A DNA stretch of 64,000 nucleotides from Galbitalea sp036266835 (GTDB taxonomy: Bacteria; Actinomycetota; Actinomycetes; Actinomycetales; Microbacteriaceae). A program made the position numbers and the translations under genes. The notes under the pieces were generated by a model. The model was not told where the DNA came from, searched no databases, and was given only the letters and a program-made list of their open reading frames with translations. The DNA is taken from assembly GCA_036266835.1 (NCBI GenBank), contig DATAXD010000045.1:26184-90183 (forward strand), given 5' to 3'. Below are positions 24,351-33,024 of the stretch, piece by piece (position 1 is the first letter of the stretch; the number at the start of each line of letters is the position of its first letter).

Positions 24351-26132
24351 TCAGCCCAGTGCGGTGATGAGGTCTCCGACGGCAACCGGAGTGCGTGCGC
24401 CGGTTCGCCGATCCCAGATCTCGACCCGGCCCTCGGCGGCGTCGCGTCCGACGATGACGATGACCGGAACGCCGATGAGTTCGGCGTCACCGAACTTCAC
24501 TCCCGGCGAAACTTTGGGTCGGTCGTCGTAGAGCACGTCTTTGCCGGCCGCAGTCAACGTCGCGTAAACAGCCTCGGAGACCTCAGCGACGACATCCTCT
24601 CGGCCTGCCGCAACCAGGTGCACATCGAACGGGCTCACGTCTGGGGGCCAGATGAGGCCCTTATCGTCGTTGTTGGCTTCGGCGATGATCGCGAGGATCC
24701 TGGTGATTCCAATGCCATAGGAACCCATGGTGACGGTGACGAGCTTGCCCGTTTCGTCGAGCACCTTCAGTCCGAGAGTCTCAGCAAAGAATCGACCGAG
24801 CTGGAAGACGTGACCGATCTCCATCCCGCGCGCGATCTCGACGGGTCCGGAGCCATCCGGCGCCGGATCGCCGGCGAGCACGTCCGCAACCTCGACCGTG
24901 CCATCCGAATCGAAGTCGCGACCGGCCACCAGGCCGAAGACGTGGTGACCCTCCTCGTTCGCGCCGGTGATCCAGCCCGAGCCATCGGAAACCCTCGGAT
25001 CGAGCAGGTACCGGATGCCGGTGGCCGAGTCTTCGCCGAGCATTGCACCCTCGGGAGACCACGGTCCGATGTATCCCTTGACGAGGGCCGGCCTGTCACC
25101 AAGCGCCGCGAACCGAAGGAAGTCGGCCTCCGTGGCCGGTTCGACCTCTGCGGGTGCGAAAGCGACCTCCGCACGCTTCAGGTCCACGCCGCGATCCCCG
25201 GGAATTCCGACGATGACCAGCTCACGCCGACCATCGAGATGCTTAACGGCAAGGACAACGTTCTTCAGGGTGTCCGCCGCCGTCCACGGACGGCCGTCGG
25301 GACGCGGATGCTTCTCGTTGGCCACCGCGACGAGTGTCGCGATTGTCGGGGTGTCCGGCGTCGGCAGCACCTCCTGTGGCGTGAGCTTCTCGTAGCTGCG
25401 CGGCGGGCGGGGAAGCGTCACGAATGCCTCGACATTCGCGGCGTATCCCCCGGCCGAACGTACGAAGGTATCCTCGCCGACCGCGGTGGGGTGAAGGAAT
25501 TCCTCGCTACGCGCACCGCCCATGAGACCGCTGTCGGCTGCGACAATGACGTAGTCGAGGCCGAGGCGCGTAAAAATCCGCTCATAAGCATCGCGCTGCC
25601 GCTCGTAGCTGGCATCAAGGCCGGCGTCGGTGTAGTCGAACGAGTACGCATCCTTCATCGTGAATTCGCGCCCACGCAGGAGGCCGGCCCGAGGACGGGC
25701 CTCGTCACGATACTTGTCCTGGATTTGGTAGATGGTCAGCGGCAGATCCTTGTAGGAACTGTAGAGGTCTTTCACCAGCATGGTGAAGACCTCTTCGTGC
25801 GTGGGAGCGAGCAGGTAGTCGGCGCCGTGGCGATCCTTCATGCGGAAGATACCGTCGCCGTACTTCAGCCAGCGCCCGGACAGTTCGTACGGCTCGCGCG
25901 GAAGCAGAGCCGGGAAATGTACCTCTTGCGCACCCGCCGCCGTCATTTCCTCGCGGACGATCGTCTCGATCCGCGCCTTGACCCGAAGCCCCAGAGGCAA
26001 CCAGGCAAAGATTCCCGGTGCCTGCCGACGGATATACCCGGCGCGCACCAGGAGCCGGTGGCTCGCGACCTCCGCATCGACCGGATCCTCACGCAGCGTG
26101 CGGACGAAAAGTTCGGATAGGCGAGAAGACAC
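24351..26132 (-). CDS. proS: prolyl-tRNA synthetase
   Basis: 593 residues, the long bacterial form with the editing insertion domain. It charges tRNA-Pro and hydrolyses mis-charged Ala-tRNA-Pro. Class II motifs: RQAPGIFAWLPLGLRV (motif 1 region), LAPTHEEVFT, YQIQDKYRDEARPRAGLLRGREFTMKDAYSFD (motif 2) and GSYGIGITRIL (motif 3). The YbaK-like editing domain spans about residues 235-390, and the anticodon-binding domain is at the C-terminus. It lies 99 bases upstream of nusA on the same strand. Confidence 0.97.
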   Translation of the reverse strand: MSSRLSELFVRTLREDPVDAEVASHRLLVRAGYIRRQAPGIFAWLPLGLRVKARIETIVREEMTAAGAQEVHFPALLPREPYELSGRWLKYGDGIFRMKDRHGADYLLAPTHEEVFTMLVKDLYSSYKDLPLTIYQIQDKYRDEARPRAGLLRGREFTMKDAYSFDYTDAGLDASYERQRDAYERIFTRLGLDYVIVAADSGLMGGARSEEFLHPTAVGEDTFVRSAGGYAANVEAFVTLPRPPRSYEKLTPQEVLPTPDTPTIATLVAVANEKHPRPDGRPWTAADTLKNVVLAVKHLDGRRELVIVGIPGDRGVDLKRAEVAFAPAEVEPATEADFLRFAALGDRPALVKGYIGPWSPEGAMLGEDSATGIRYLLDPRVSDGSGWITGANEEGHHVFGLVAGRDFDSDGTVEVADVLAGDPAPDGSGPVEIARGMEIGHVFQLGRFFAETLGLKVLDETGKLVTVTMGSYGIGITRILAIIAEANNDDKGLIWPPDVSPFDVHLVAAGREDVVAEVSEAVYATLTAAGKDVLYDDRPKVSPGVKFGDAELIGVPVIVIVGRDAAEGRVEIWDRRTGARTPVAVGDLITALG

Positions 26133-26199
26133 GCGCCAATCCTATCCAGCGCCCCGGGGGGCGATCACCGCTCGCGGCTCGTGCGTGGGCGCGAGGGGA

Positions 26200-26236
26200 A
26201 AGGGAAAGCCCCGGGAGAGTTGCCTCCCCCGGGGCT
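26200..26236 (-). terminator. hairpin terminator of the secretion operon
   Basis: AGCCCCGGG (from 26207) and CCCGGGGCT (ending 26236) form a 9-pair stem. Read on the minus strand it is followed by TTTCCCTTTCCCC. It lies about 115 bases beyond the stop of the choice-of-anchor-G-like gene and before proS, a suitable place for a minus-strand terminator. The T tract is interrupted, so strength is uncertain. Confidence 0.6.
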
Positions 26237-26352
26237 CCTAGATTTGCAGACTGTTCGGGCCGCTAATCGTCCATTAAGGCTACGCCGCGGCTCCGGATTG
26301 CGAAGCCCCCACAGCGAGGGTCAGAGTCTTTGTCAGTTCTTTGAGTTCGCTG

Positions 26353-28173
26353 TCAGTTCTCAGCGTCGGGGCCCGCCGCGGACGACCCGAGGAACAGGGC
26401 CAGCGTCGAGGATGAGTCGACGGTGTCGAGCACCCCGATGTGGACGGCGCTCTCGAAGAATTCACCGGGTGTGGTGGCTTCTGGCGCACCGACGCTGCCT
26501 GCGACGACATCCGGTTCGGCATTGACGGTGACCTCCAGTGCATCCCCAATCACGCCGACCACCGTTCCCAGCGACGCCAGAAGGGGAGCAAGCGTTGTCC
26601 CATCGAGGGTCGCGATCGACGAGGTGACGTCGGATGTTGCCGTCGTCAGCAATGGTGTCAGCACTCCGCTCGCAATCGCCGGCACCAGGTCGGCATCGAG
26701 CGGCGCGACCACGTTGCCCAGAACGGTCGCCAGCACATCGTCGAGGCTCAGCCCCAGCAGTCCAAGCGGAATACTCAACAGGCTGGCGGCACCGCCGGCA
26801 TCCACCTTTGAGATCGACACGGTCGGCTCTCCCAGAGTTCCCGGGCTCAGGAATTGCCCGACCGAGCCGCTGATGCCCATCGTCAGGGTCGCCGCGTCGA
26901 TCCCGGCGAGTTTCACATCCGTCGTCACCCCCACGGTCACCGTCGCTGCGTCGAGCACATTCAGGATCGCGGTCTTCAGCGTGGAGACGATTGCGGTATT
27001 GATCGCGCCGTCGATGTCGGTGGTCAGCGTGTCCAGAGTCGTCGGGCCAATGAGTTTCGTATTCACCGGCAGGGAGTTGAGACTGCCGAACCCGGAGAGA
27101 GCCGCGAGATCCACCGAGATCTGACCGCTCGAGAGGTTGATCGACACCGGACCGTCGCTGATCGTCGACGACAGTACCGACAGAGCCGGAGCCAAGTTGA
27201 AAGCGACCCCGACCTCAATGTTGGTCGGGCCTCCAATCGTGACTGCCAGCGGAGCCGTTGTCGCGTTGATGGCCGTCGCCAAAGCTGTTGTGACAGAGCT
27301 CGCGGACACGAGGGTGCCGTTGGGTTGCAGCGCGTTCAGTGTGGTCCCGAGTGTGCCAGCGGTGTTCGTCGCATCCGTGACCACTGTGCCGACTGAGGAG
27401 CTGGAAAAGTCCAGGTCAAGCTTCGACAGGACATAGCTGCGAACGACGGATGCCGCATCCGACATCCCTTGCCACAGCGCGTTGCAGGAGTCCAGCGTGG
27501 TGATTGAGCCGAGCGCACCGACATCCAGCGAGGCATCGGTCAGCTCGCTCGCGTTGCCGGCAAGCTCGTCGCCGACAGTCGCGCTCAGCGCCGAGTCGAG
27601 CCCGACGGAGCCGACCCCCGGCGCTGTCGAGGTTGGCGCCTGGAGCGAAACGACACCCCCGCCTCCCGTCGTGATGGCCCCGGACGCACCTGTGGCGATC
27701 CCGGACTTCGTTGCGCGCGCGAACTGGGTTTCGGCGCCGGTGTTCTGGCTCACGGGCAGGGAGACGCCTACTCCGAGGCTGATCGAGTCGAGAGCTCCGA
27801 CCTGAAGGTCCGAGTCCCACGCATCGCTACCGAGATAGGTAAGTCCGCTCGACCCGGCGCCCCCGACCGCTGTGCTGTGCGGTGTGGCGGACGCGACCGA
27901 CAGTCCGAGCACGCCGGCAAGATGGCTGTCGAGCGGGACTCCGGCGACCTGACCGGCGATTTCCTGTGCCCAGCTGTTCGTCGTGAACGGGGCTCCCGAC
28001 GAGCAGTTCAGTGAGGCGACGGTGCCGTTGTCATACTCCGTGCGAGTCCATCCGGCCAGCGACGGTGCAACGCAGAACGCGGAAAGCACCACTGCGGCGG
28101 AGCTGACGATGGCGATGACCGCTTTCGCCTTACGGCCGAGCGTCTGGCGGACGCCTCCCCGCTCGCGCGTCAT
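26353..28173 (-). CDS. secreted repeat-rich surface protein, choice-of-anchor G-like
   Basis: 606 residues. An N-terminal membrane segment (residues about 15-40) is followed by LAGWTRTEYDNGTVASLNC, the same W-T-x-T/S-E-aromatic-x-N-G signature as in the TasA-like protein of this operon, implying cleavage by the same SipW-type peptidase. The mature part is Ser/Thr/Ala/Val-rich with many short beta-like segments and almost no charge, as in the choice-of-anchor G proteins of Microbacteriaceae (name from memory). ATG overlaps the upstream stop (ATGA). Probably an envelope or matrix component. Confidence 0.75.
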   Translation of the reverse strand: MTRERGGVRQTLGRKAKAVIAIVSSAAVVLSAFCVAPSLAGWTRTEYDNGTVASLNCSSGAPFTTNSWAQEIAGQVAGVPLDSHLAGVLGLSVASATPHSTAVGGAGSSGLTYLGSDAWDSDLQVGALDSISLGVGVSLPVSQNTGAETQFARATKSGIATGASGAITTGGGGVVSLQAPTSTAPGVGSVGLDSALSATVGDELAGNASELTDASLDVGALGSITTLDSCNALWQGMSDAASVVRSYVLSKLDLDFSSSSVGTVVTDATNTAGTLGTTLNALQPNGTLVSASSVTTALATAINATTAPLAVTIGGPTNIEVGVAFNLAPALSVLSSTISDGPVSINLSSGQISVDLAALSGFGSLNSLPVNTKLIGPTTLDTLTTDIDGAINTAIVSTLKTAILNVLDAATVTVGVTTDVKLAGIDAATLTMGISGSVGQFLSPGTLGEPTVSISKVDAGGAASLLSIPLGLLGLSLDDVLATVLGNVVAPLDADLVPAIASGVLTPLLTTATSDVTSSIATLDGTTLAPLLASLGTVVGVIGDALEVTVNAEPDVVAGSVGAPEATTPGEFFESAVHIGVLDTVDSSSTLALFLGSSAAGPDAEN

Positions 28174-28892
28174 CGGGTCACGACCTCACGGGAGCGCCGG
28201 CTCGCCAGAATGCGAAGGCGCCCGAGCGTCAAACCGGCCAGCAACAGGCCAACGCCCAGCATCAGCGGACCTGTCGGATCGACTCCCGTGATTGACAGCG
28301 GTGGGACTGGATCGCTCGGACTCGCGTTTTCGGTATCCCCCAGTGCCGTGAAACCGAAGTTCACGGTCGCCGACTCGCCCTGCAGGTCTGCGGGTACGTC
28401 GCTGGGAAGTGACAGCGTGGCCAGCATGGGAAGGTTTGAGACAGCTTCAAGCGTCCCGAGCTGCCAGCGTTTGGTCGGCGAGATATTCGCGAATGGCGTC
28501 AGCGGAAGGATCGTGGTGCCCGCTCCCCCGTCGCAGGTGGGCGCGACGCTCGGGTCCAGCGGAATCGTCCACGCATCGGGACAGCTCGCCAGCTGCAGCT
28601 CGAGACCGCCCGGATCCGACGCCAGTGGCTGGCTCGACGTGATCTGCAGTGTCAGCTTGCCCGAGGTCGTCGCGTTGAGGTTGGCGCTGATCGGCCAGTA
28701 GATGGTGTCGCCGGGCGACATACTGTCGTCGGACAACACACCCGGCGCGGCATCGAGCGAGAGTGCCCCACCGTCCGTGATGATGTCGGCCGAGGCCGGC
28801 GGAGCGGATGCCACGAACACGCAGCCAACAGCCACGAGCGCTGCCGAGGCGCCGAAGCCGACGCCCGCCCAGATTCGGGTAGGAATTTTCAT
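28170..28892 (-). CDS. secreted membrane-anchored protein with LSITG sortase-like motif
   Basis: 240 residues from ATG at 28892 (GGAG eight bases upstream). N-terminal signal peptide ending at PPASA-DIITDG; extracellular domain with two cysteines around CPDAW and TCDGG; C-terminus PPLSITGVDPTGP followed by a hydrophobic helix and a basic tail (RRSREVVTR). LSITG differs from LPxTG only at the Pro, so it may be a sortase substrate or simply a C-terminal membrane anchor. No sortase gene is in the window. It overlaps the next gene by four bases, consistent with one operon. Confidence 0.75.
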   Translation of the reverse strand: MKIPTRIWAGVGFGASAALVAVGCVFVASAPPASADIITDGGALSLDAAPGVLSDDSMSPGDTIYWPISANLNATTSGKLTLQITSSQPLASDPGGLELQLASCPDAWTIPLDPSVAPTCDGGAGTTILPLTPFANISPTKRWQLGTLEAVSNLPMLATLSLPSDVPADLQGESATVNFGFTALGDTENASPSDPVPPLSITGVDPTGPLMLGVGLLLAGLTLGRLRILASRRSREVVTR

Positions 28893-28893
28893 G

Positions 28894-29511
28894 CTATGCA
28901 CTCCGCTCACTTGCCGCATCGCCAAGCCGCGCCGACTGGTTCCGCGAGGTCGGCCACCACGCCCACAGGATGACGAGGGCCGCGAACACCGTCAGTCCCG
29001 CGAGACCCACCGTGGAACGTAAAGCGGCGAAGATCTGCCCGCCCCACGGCAACCCTCCGACGACCACTCCCACGGTCCGGACCAGGTACGGGGTGGGATC
29101 CTGTGCAGAGTTCGCGTCGCCCTTGAGCGCTAGTTGCTCGAGGCCGCCGCCGACCGGTTTCATCGCGACCACGCGGTGTGTGATCGGCAGTTCGCCAACG
29201 CGCTGCACCGTCACAATGTCGCCTACCACCACATCCGAGGCCGGCACCGAATGGGTGACCAGCAGGGAGTCGGTGGGAAAAGTCGGAGTCATCGACCCGG
29301 TGGCTAGACGCACGACCGTCCACCCGAAGAACGGTGCGATGGTCACCAAAACGGCGATGACCCCGAGGAAGCCCGCGAGGCCAACCAAGCAACGCTTGAT
29401 GGTCTCGCGGACCGTCCGCCGAGTCCTCTGCCCTGCGCCGTGGATCCGTGTCACGGCGTAGAGGTGGCTATTGGACTCGGTGCTTGCAATTCGAACGGGT
29501 GCGAGGCTCAT
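28894..29511 (-). CDS. SipW-type (Ser/His) signal peptidase I
   Basis: 205 residues from ATG at 29511. Two membrane segments (about residues 43-66 and 168-187) flank an extracytoplasmic catalytic domain. ATGSMTPTFPTDSLL contains the nucleophile Ser73. ITHRVV carries His112 in place of the usual bacterial lysine, and KGDAN holds Asp132. That Ser/His arrangement is of the ER/SipW type. It should process the two neighbours carrying the AWT/GWT signature after their hydrophobic segment. It sits between those substrates, as sipW does with tasA in Bacillus. Confidence 0.88.
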   Translation of the reverse strand: MSLAPVRIASTESNSHLYAVTRIHGAGQRTRRTVRETIKRCLVGLAGFLGVIAVLVTIAPFFGWTVVRLATGSMTPTFPTDSLLVTHSVPASDVVVGDIVTVQRVGELPITHRVVAMKPVGGGLEQLALKGDANSAQDPTPYLVRTVGVVVGGLPWGGQIFAALRSTVGLAGLTVFAALVILWAWWPTSRNQSARLGDAASERSA

Positions 29512-29521
29512 GAGCTTCTCA

Positions 29522-30169
29522 TCAATTCGAGATCGCGTTGAATTGCCAGATGGGATCGGCGGTCTGTCCTTGAAGTGACTTGTCCGTCGGGTCGCCAAGG
29601 GGCGGGAAGGTGAGCCGGAAGCACACGGTCTGCTCCGCACCCGGATTGCCGCCCGCGCTTGCAGCAAGCGTGAACGGAACAGTCGAATCGGTACCCACGA
29701 CCGAGCCATCCGGCACAAGTTGGGTGAACCCGGCGCCGTCGTAGTTGGTCGAGGTGCAGGTACTGGCGTCCGGATGCAGCCACGCGCCGTAGCGCAGGGC
29801 CGCAAGGAAGGCGCCGCCGGCGCTGGCACCGTGCACCAGGGTCAGGGTGCCACCAAGTGAATTGACGACTGTGCGCAGTCGCGCGAACCCGACAACGGAG
29901 GTTCCCGGAGTCAGCGCTGCGGCCTCGCTGCCGAAGTCCACCACCCCGCCGGGCGAGGCGAGACTGTTCGTCCAGTTTGCCGTGGCGCTGTTCGTGACAT
30001 TCTGCTCGACGTCGAACGTCGAACTCGACACTGACGGCAGGGTGCTCACGCCCCCGTTCACCCACTCGGTGTCGGTCCAGGCCGCGAGCGATGTGACAGT
30101 CGCTCCCGACAGCAGAACCAGTCCTGCGGCCGCGAGTGCCACAACTTTCTGATTCAGTTTGACCTTCAT
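29522..30169 (-). CDS. TasA/camelysin-like secreted protein with SipW-dependent signal peptide
   Basis: 215 residues from ATG at 30169. The signal region LVLLSGATVTSLAAWTDTEWVNGG is the alternate-type signal peptide recognised by SipW-like peptidases. The mature domain is a Ser/Thr/Gly-rich beta-sandwich-like sequence with repeated PG and N-G turns and ends LQGQTADPIWQFNAIS, as in TasA-like proteins. One Cys near HPDASTCTS and one near QTVCFRL could form a disulfide. First gene of the four-gene operon. Fibre or matrix function is inferred by analogy, not shown. Confidence 0.75.
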   Translation of the reverse strand: MKVKLNQKVVALAAAGLVLLSGATVTSLAAWTDTEWVNGGVSTLPSVSSSTFDVEQNVTNSATANWTNSLASPGGVVDFGSEAAALTPGTSVVGFARLRTVVNSLGGTLTLVHGASAGGAFLAALRYGAWLHPDASTCTSTNYDGAGFTQLVPDGSVVGTDSTVPFTLAASAGGNPGAEQTVCFRLTFPPLGDPTDKSLQGQTADPIWQFNAISN

Positions 30170-30171
30170 AA

Positions 30172-30188
30172 CCAACTCCCCCAGTTGG
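30172..30188 (-). promoter_or_regulatory. inverted repeat around the ribosome binding site of the TasA-like gene
   Basis: On the minus strand CCAACT-GGGGG-AGTTGG ends two bases before ATG. The stem is six perfect pairs and the G-rich ribosome binding site (GGGGGAG) occupies the loop and the first stem bases. It could modulate translation of the operon. Bases 30189-30361 carry no other gene and probably the operon promoter, which I cannot define. Confidence 0.4.
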
Positions 30189-30361
30189 TCACTCATCGGT
30201 TCTTACTGTTCGTAATAAAGCAGGCTGTGTGTTTGTTGCAGTTTGCTCATCGCGGGCAGGGTACGGATCCAGCCGGTGCGTGACTCGACGATTTCGTCGA
30301 ATGTCTTGACCGTAGACCTGTCTGTTGACCCCCCGCTAGACGAAACGGTATACCCGTCCCG

Positions 30362-30375
30362 CCCCAGTACTGGGG
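30362..30375. promoter_or_regulatory. 14-base perfect palindrome
   Basis: CCCCAGTACTGGGG is a perfect palindrome in the 267-base gap between ispG and the secretion operon. It may be an operator for the operon or a short hairpin ending ispG transcription. There is no T tract, so a regulator site is the slightly better reading. Confidence 0.35.
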
Positions 30376-30436
30376 TCAATCCGATTCGCTGGCGGCTACG
30401 AATGAGGCGCTGAAAACCGTGCGCACGAGACGGGGA

Positions 30437-31585
30437 TCAGGCTGTGACAACCTGGGGCGAACCCAGCTCGCCCGCGGGCATTTCCGCCGCCAGACGGTTC
30501 GCTTCTTCGATCAGTGTTGCCACGATTTCCGATTCCGGCACGGTTTTGATGACCTCGCCCTTGACGAAGATCTGACCCTTGCCGTTGCCGCTTGCGACGC
30601 CCAGATCCGCTTCGCGCGCCTCGCCGGGACCGTTGACGACGCACCCCATCACCGCCACACGCAACGGAACCGTCATGCCCTCGAGACCGGCCGTGACGTC
30701 GTTCGCAAGCGTGTAGACATCCACCTGCGCGCGCCCGCAACTCGGGCAGGACACGATCTCAAGCTTGCGTTCACGCAGATTCAGCGACTGAAGGATCTGG
30801 AGACCCACCTTGACCTCCTGCGCGGGTGGCGCGGACAGAGAAACGCGGATGGTGTCACCGATGCCCTCGGACAGCAGGATGCCGAATGCGGTCGCGCTCT
30901 TGATCGTGCCCTGGAACTCGGGACCGGCCTCGGTCACCCCGAGGTGCAACGGCCAGTCGCCGCGTTCGGCGAGCAGCCGATAGGCCTTGACCATGACGAT
31001 CGGGTCGTTGTGCTTGACGGAAATCTTGAAGTCGTGGAAGTCGTGCTCCTCGAACAGGCTCGCCTCCCAGACGGCGCTCTCGACAAGTGCCTCCGGGGTG
31101 GCCTTGCCGTACTTCTGCATGATGGTCGGCTCGAGCGACCCGGCGTTCACACCGATGCGGATGCTGACGCCGGCATCCTTCGCGGCCTTGGCGATTGCGC
31201 CCACCTGGTCGTCGAACTTGCGGATGTTGCCCGGGTTGACGCGGACTCCCGCGCATCCGGCGTCGATGGCCTGGAATACGTACTTCGGCTGGAAGTGAAT
31301 GTCGGCGATGACCGGGATCTGGCTCTTCTTCGCGATGATGGGAAGGGCATCCGCGTCGTCCTGGCTCGGCACCGCGACCCGCACGATGTCGCAGCCGGAT
31401 GCGGTCAGCTCAGCGATCTGCTGCAGGGTCGCGTTGATATTGGTGGTCGGCGTAGTGCACATCGACTGCACGCTGATCTGGGCATCCCCGCCGACCAGGA
31501 CCTTGCCGACACGAATCTGTCGCGACTTGCGTCTCGGAGCCAGAACTTCGCGGGCCTTCGGGAGACCAAGATTTACTGCAGGCAC
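30437..31585 (-). CDS. ispG: 4-hydroxy-3-methylbut-2-enyl-diphosphate synthase
   Basis: 382 residues, GTG start. It converts MEcPP to HMBPP in the MEP isoprenoid pathway. N-terminal TIM barrel (VGKVLVGGDAQISVQSMCTTPTTN, RVNPGNIRKFD). The C-terminal [4Fe-4S] domain has Cys in SCPSCGR and in VMGCVVNGPGEA and its Glu ligand. Lies downstream of rseP and dxr on the same strand, the usual actinobacterial dxr-rseP-ispG cluster. Confidence 0.96.
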   Translation of the reverse strand: MPAVNLGLPKAREVLAPRRKSRQIRVGKVLVGGDAQISVQSMCTTPTTNINATLQQIAELTASGCDIVRVAVPSQDDADALPIIAKKSQIPVIADIHFQPKYVFQAIDAGCAGVRVNPGNIRKFDDQVGAIAKAAKDAGVSIRIGVNAGSLEPTIMQKYGKATPEALVESAVWEASLFEEHDFHDFKISVKHNDPIVMVKAYRLLAERGDWPLHLGVTEAGPEFQGTIKSATAFGILLSEGIGDTIRVSLSAPPAQEVKVGLQILQSLNLRERKLEIVSCPSCGRAQVDVYTLANDVTAGLEGMTVPLRVAVMGCVVNGPGEAREADLGVASGNGKGQIFVKGEVIKTVPESEIVATLIEEANRLAAEMPAGELGSPQVVTA

Positions 31586-31625
31586 GTGTCAACTCTACTT
31601 TGGCGCGCTTTGGCACGCCCGGCGG

Positions 31626-32963
31626 CTACTGGAGGGTGATGGGCTTGACGATGTCCGCGTAGCCGAGAAGTACGGTCATCGCGACCAGGACAACGACCAC
31701 CGCAAACGTCAGCGGGATGATCTTGGCGGTGTCGACGGGGCCGGGATCGCTGCGGTGGAAGATCCGCGCGGCGCCGCGCTTGAGTCCCTCCCACAGTGCG
31801 GCGATGATGTGGCCGCCGTCGAGTGGCGGGAGGGGAATCAGATTGAAGACGAACAGCGCGATGTTGAGGGATGCAAGGACGGCCAGAAGCTGCTCAAACT
31901 GCAAGGCAAATGGGCTGCCATCCGTGCCGATTTGACCGGCGATCCGGCCGACACCGATGAGACCGATCGGACCATTGGGATCTCGCGGTGCGGTGGAGAA
32001 CGCGGCGTTCCAGACGCCCACCAATCTCGCCGGAAGGTTGATGACCACCCCGCCGACACTCGTCGTGGTCGACCACACCTGGGGCATGATGTCACTCGCC
32101 GGCAGCGGCTTGAGATATTCGGTCGCGTCGATCCCCAGGTACCCGACGTCATGCACCCTCGCGTCGCCCGCCGAATTCTTCTTGATGTTGCCGGCCGGGT
32201 CGAGCACGTATTCGGCATTCGAGATAGGCGTTGCGTGCAGGGTCACCTCACGCCCGGAGCGCTCCACCACGACAGCAAGCGGCTTGGCAATGGATGTACG
32301 AATGATCGAAGTCAGCTGCGCCCAACTCGTGATGGACGTGCCGTTCACGCTGAGGACCTTGTCGCCCGGCTTGAAGCCGGCCTTAGCGGCGGGCGATTTG
32401 GCATCCGAACTGTCGCACACGGTGCTCGTGCTCGTGGCGGGATGCACGCAGGCGGGAACCGACGCCACCGTCGCCAGCAGGGCGGGCGCTCCAAGGCCGG
32501 TGATGATGATCGCGAACAGTGCGATGCCGATAAGGAAGTTCACCACCGGCCCACCGAGCATGATGATGATGCGTTTCCAGATCGGGAGTTTGTAGAAGAC
32601 CGCGTCCTCGTAGCCAGGCTCAATCGTGTCCGCTGAGGCACTTCTGGCGTCCTGGACGAGAGTCTGGAACAAGCGATAACCGGAGCCGGCTTCCGCGCCA
32701 TCCGCGGCGCGGCCGGGAGCGGTGGGCGGATACATGCCCGCCATGGAAATGTAGCCGCCAAGCGGGATCGCCTTGATGCCGAACTCTGTGCCCTTGATCG
32801 TCCGCGACCAGAGAGTCTTGCCGAACCCGACCATGAACTGGCCAACCCGAACCTTGAACAGTTTCGCGAAAACGAAGTGGCCGGCTTCGTGCAGCAGGAT
32901 CGAAACGAGCACACCGAATGCGACGAACAGGATCGCGAGGATTGCGGCGACGACGGGACTCAC
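31626..32963 (-). CDS. RseP-like site-2 intramembrane zinc protease (M50)
   Basis: 445 residues, GTG start. Zinc ligands in ILLHEAGHFVFAK in the first helix and LPPLDGGHIIAAL near the C-terminus, with a PDZ domain between (about residues 185-280, around KSPAAKAGFKPGDKVLSVNG). It cuts membrane-anchored anti-sigma factors or other single-pass substrates within the membrane, as Rip1/RseP do. Sits between dxr and ispG as in other actinobacteria. 40 bases to ispG. Confidence 0.93.
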   Translation of the reverse strand: MSPVVAAILAILFVAFGVLVSILLHEAGHFVFAKLFKVRVGQFMVGFGKTLWSRTIKGTEFGIKAIPLGGYISMAGMYPPTAPGRAADGAEAGSGYRLFQTLVQDARSASADTIEPGYEDAVFYKLPIWKRIIIMLGGPVVNFLIGIALFAIIITGLGAPALLATVASVPACVHPATSTSTVCDSSDAKSPAAKAGFKPGDKVLSVNGTSITSWAQLTSIIRTSIAKPLAVVVERSGREVTLHATPISNAEYVLDPAGNIKKNSAGDARVHDVGYLGIDATEYLKPLPASDIMPQVWSTTTSVGGVVINLPARLVGVWNAAFSTAPRDPNGPIGLIGVGRIAGQIGTDGSPFALQFEQLLAVLASLNIALFVFNLIPLPPLDGGHIIAALWEGLKRGAARIFHRSDPGPVDTAKIIPLTFAVVVVLVAMTVLLGYADIVKPITLQ

Positions 32964-33024
32964 CGACCAAGGATAACTTCCGCAGCCTAAGAGCGGCCTG
33001 AGCGGACTCGTCCCAGAAGGGGTG

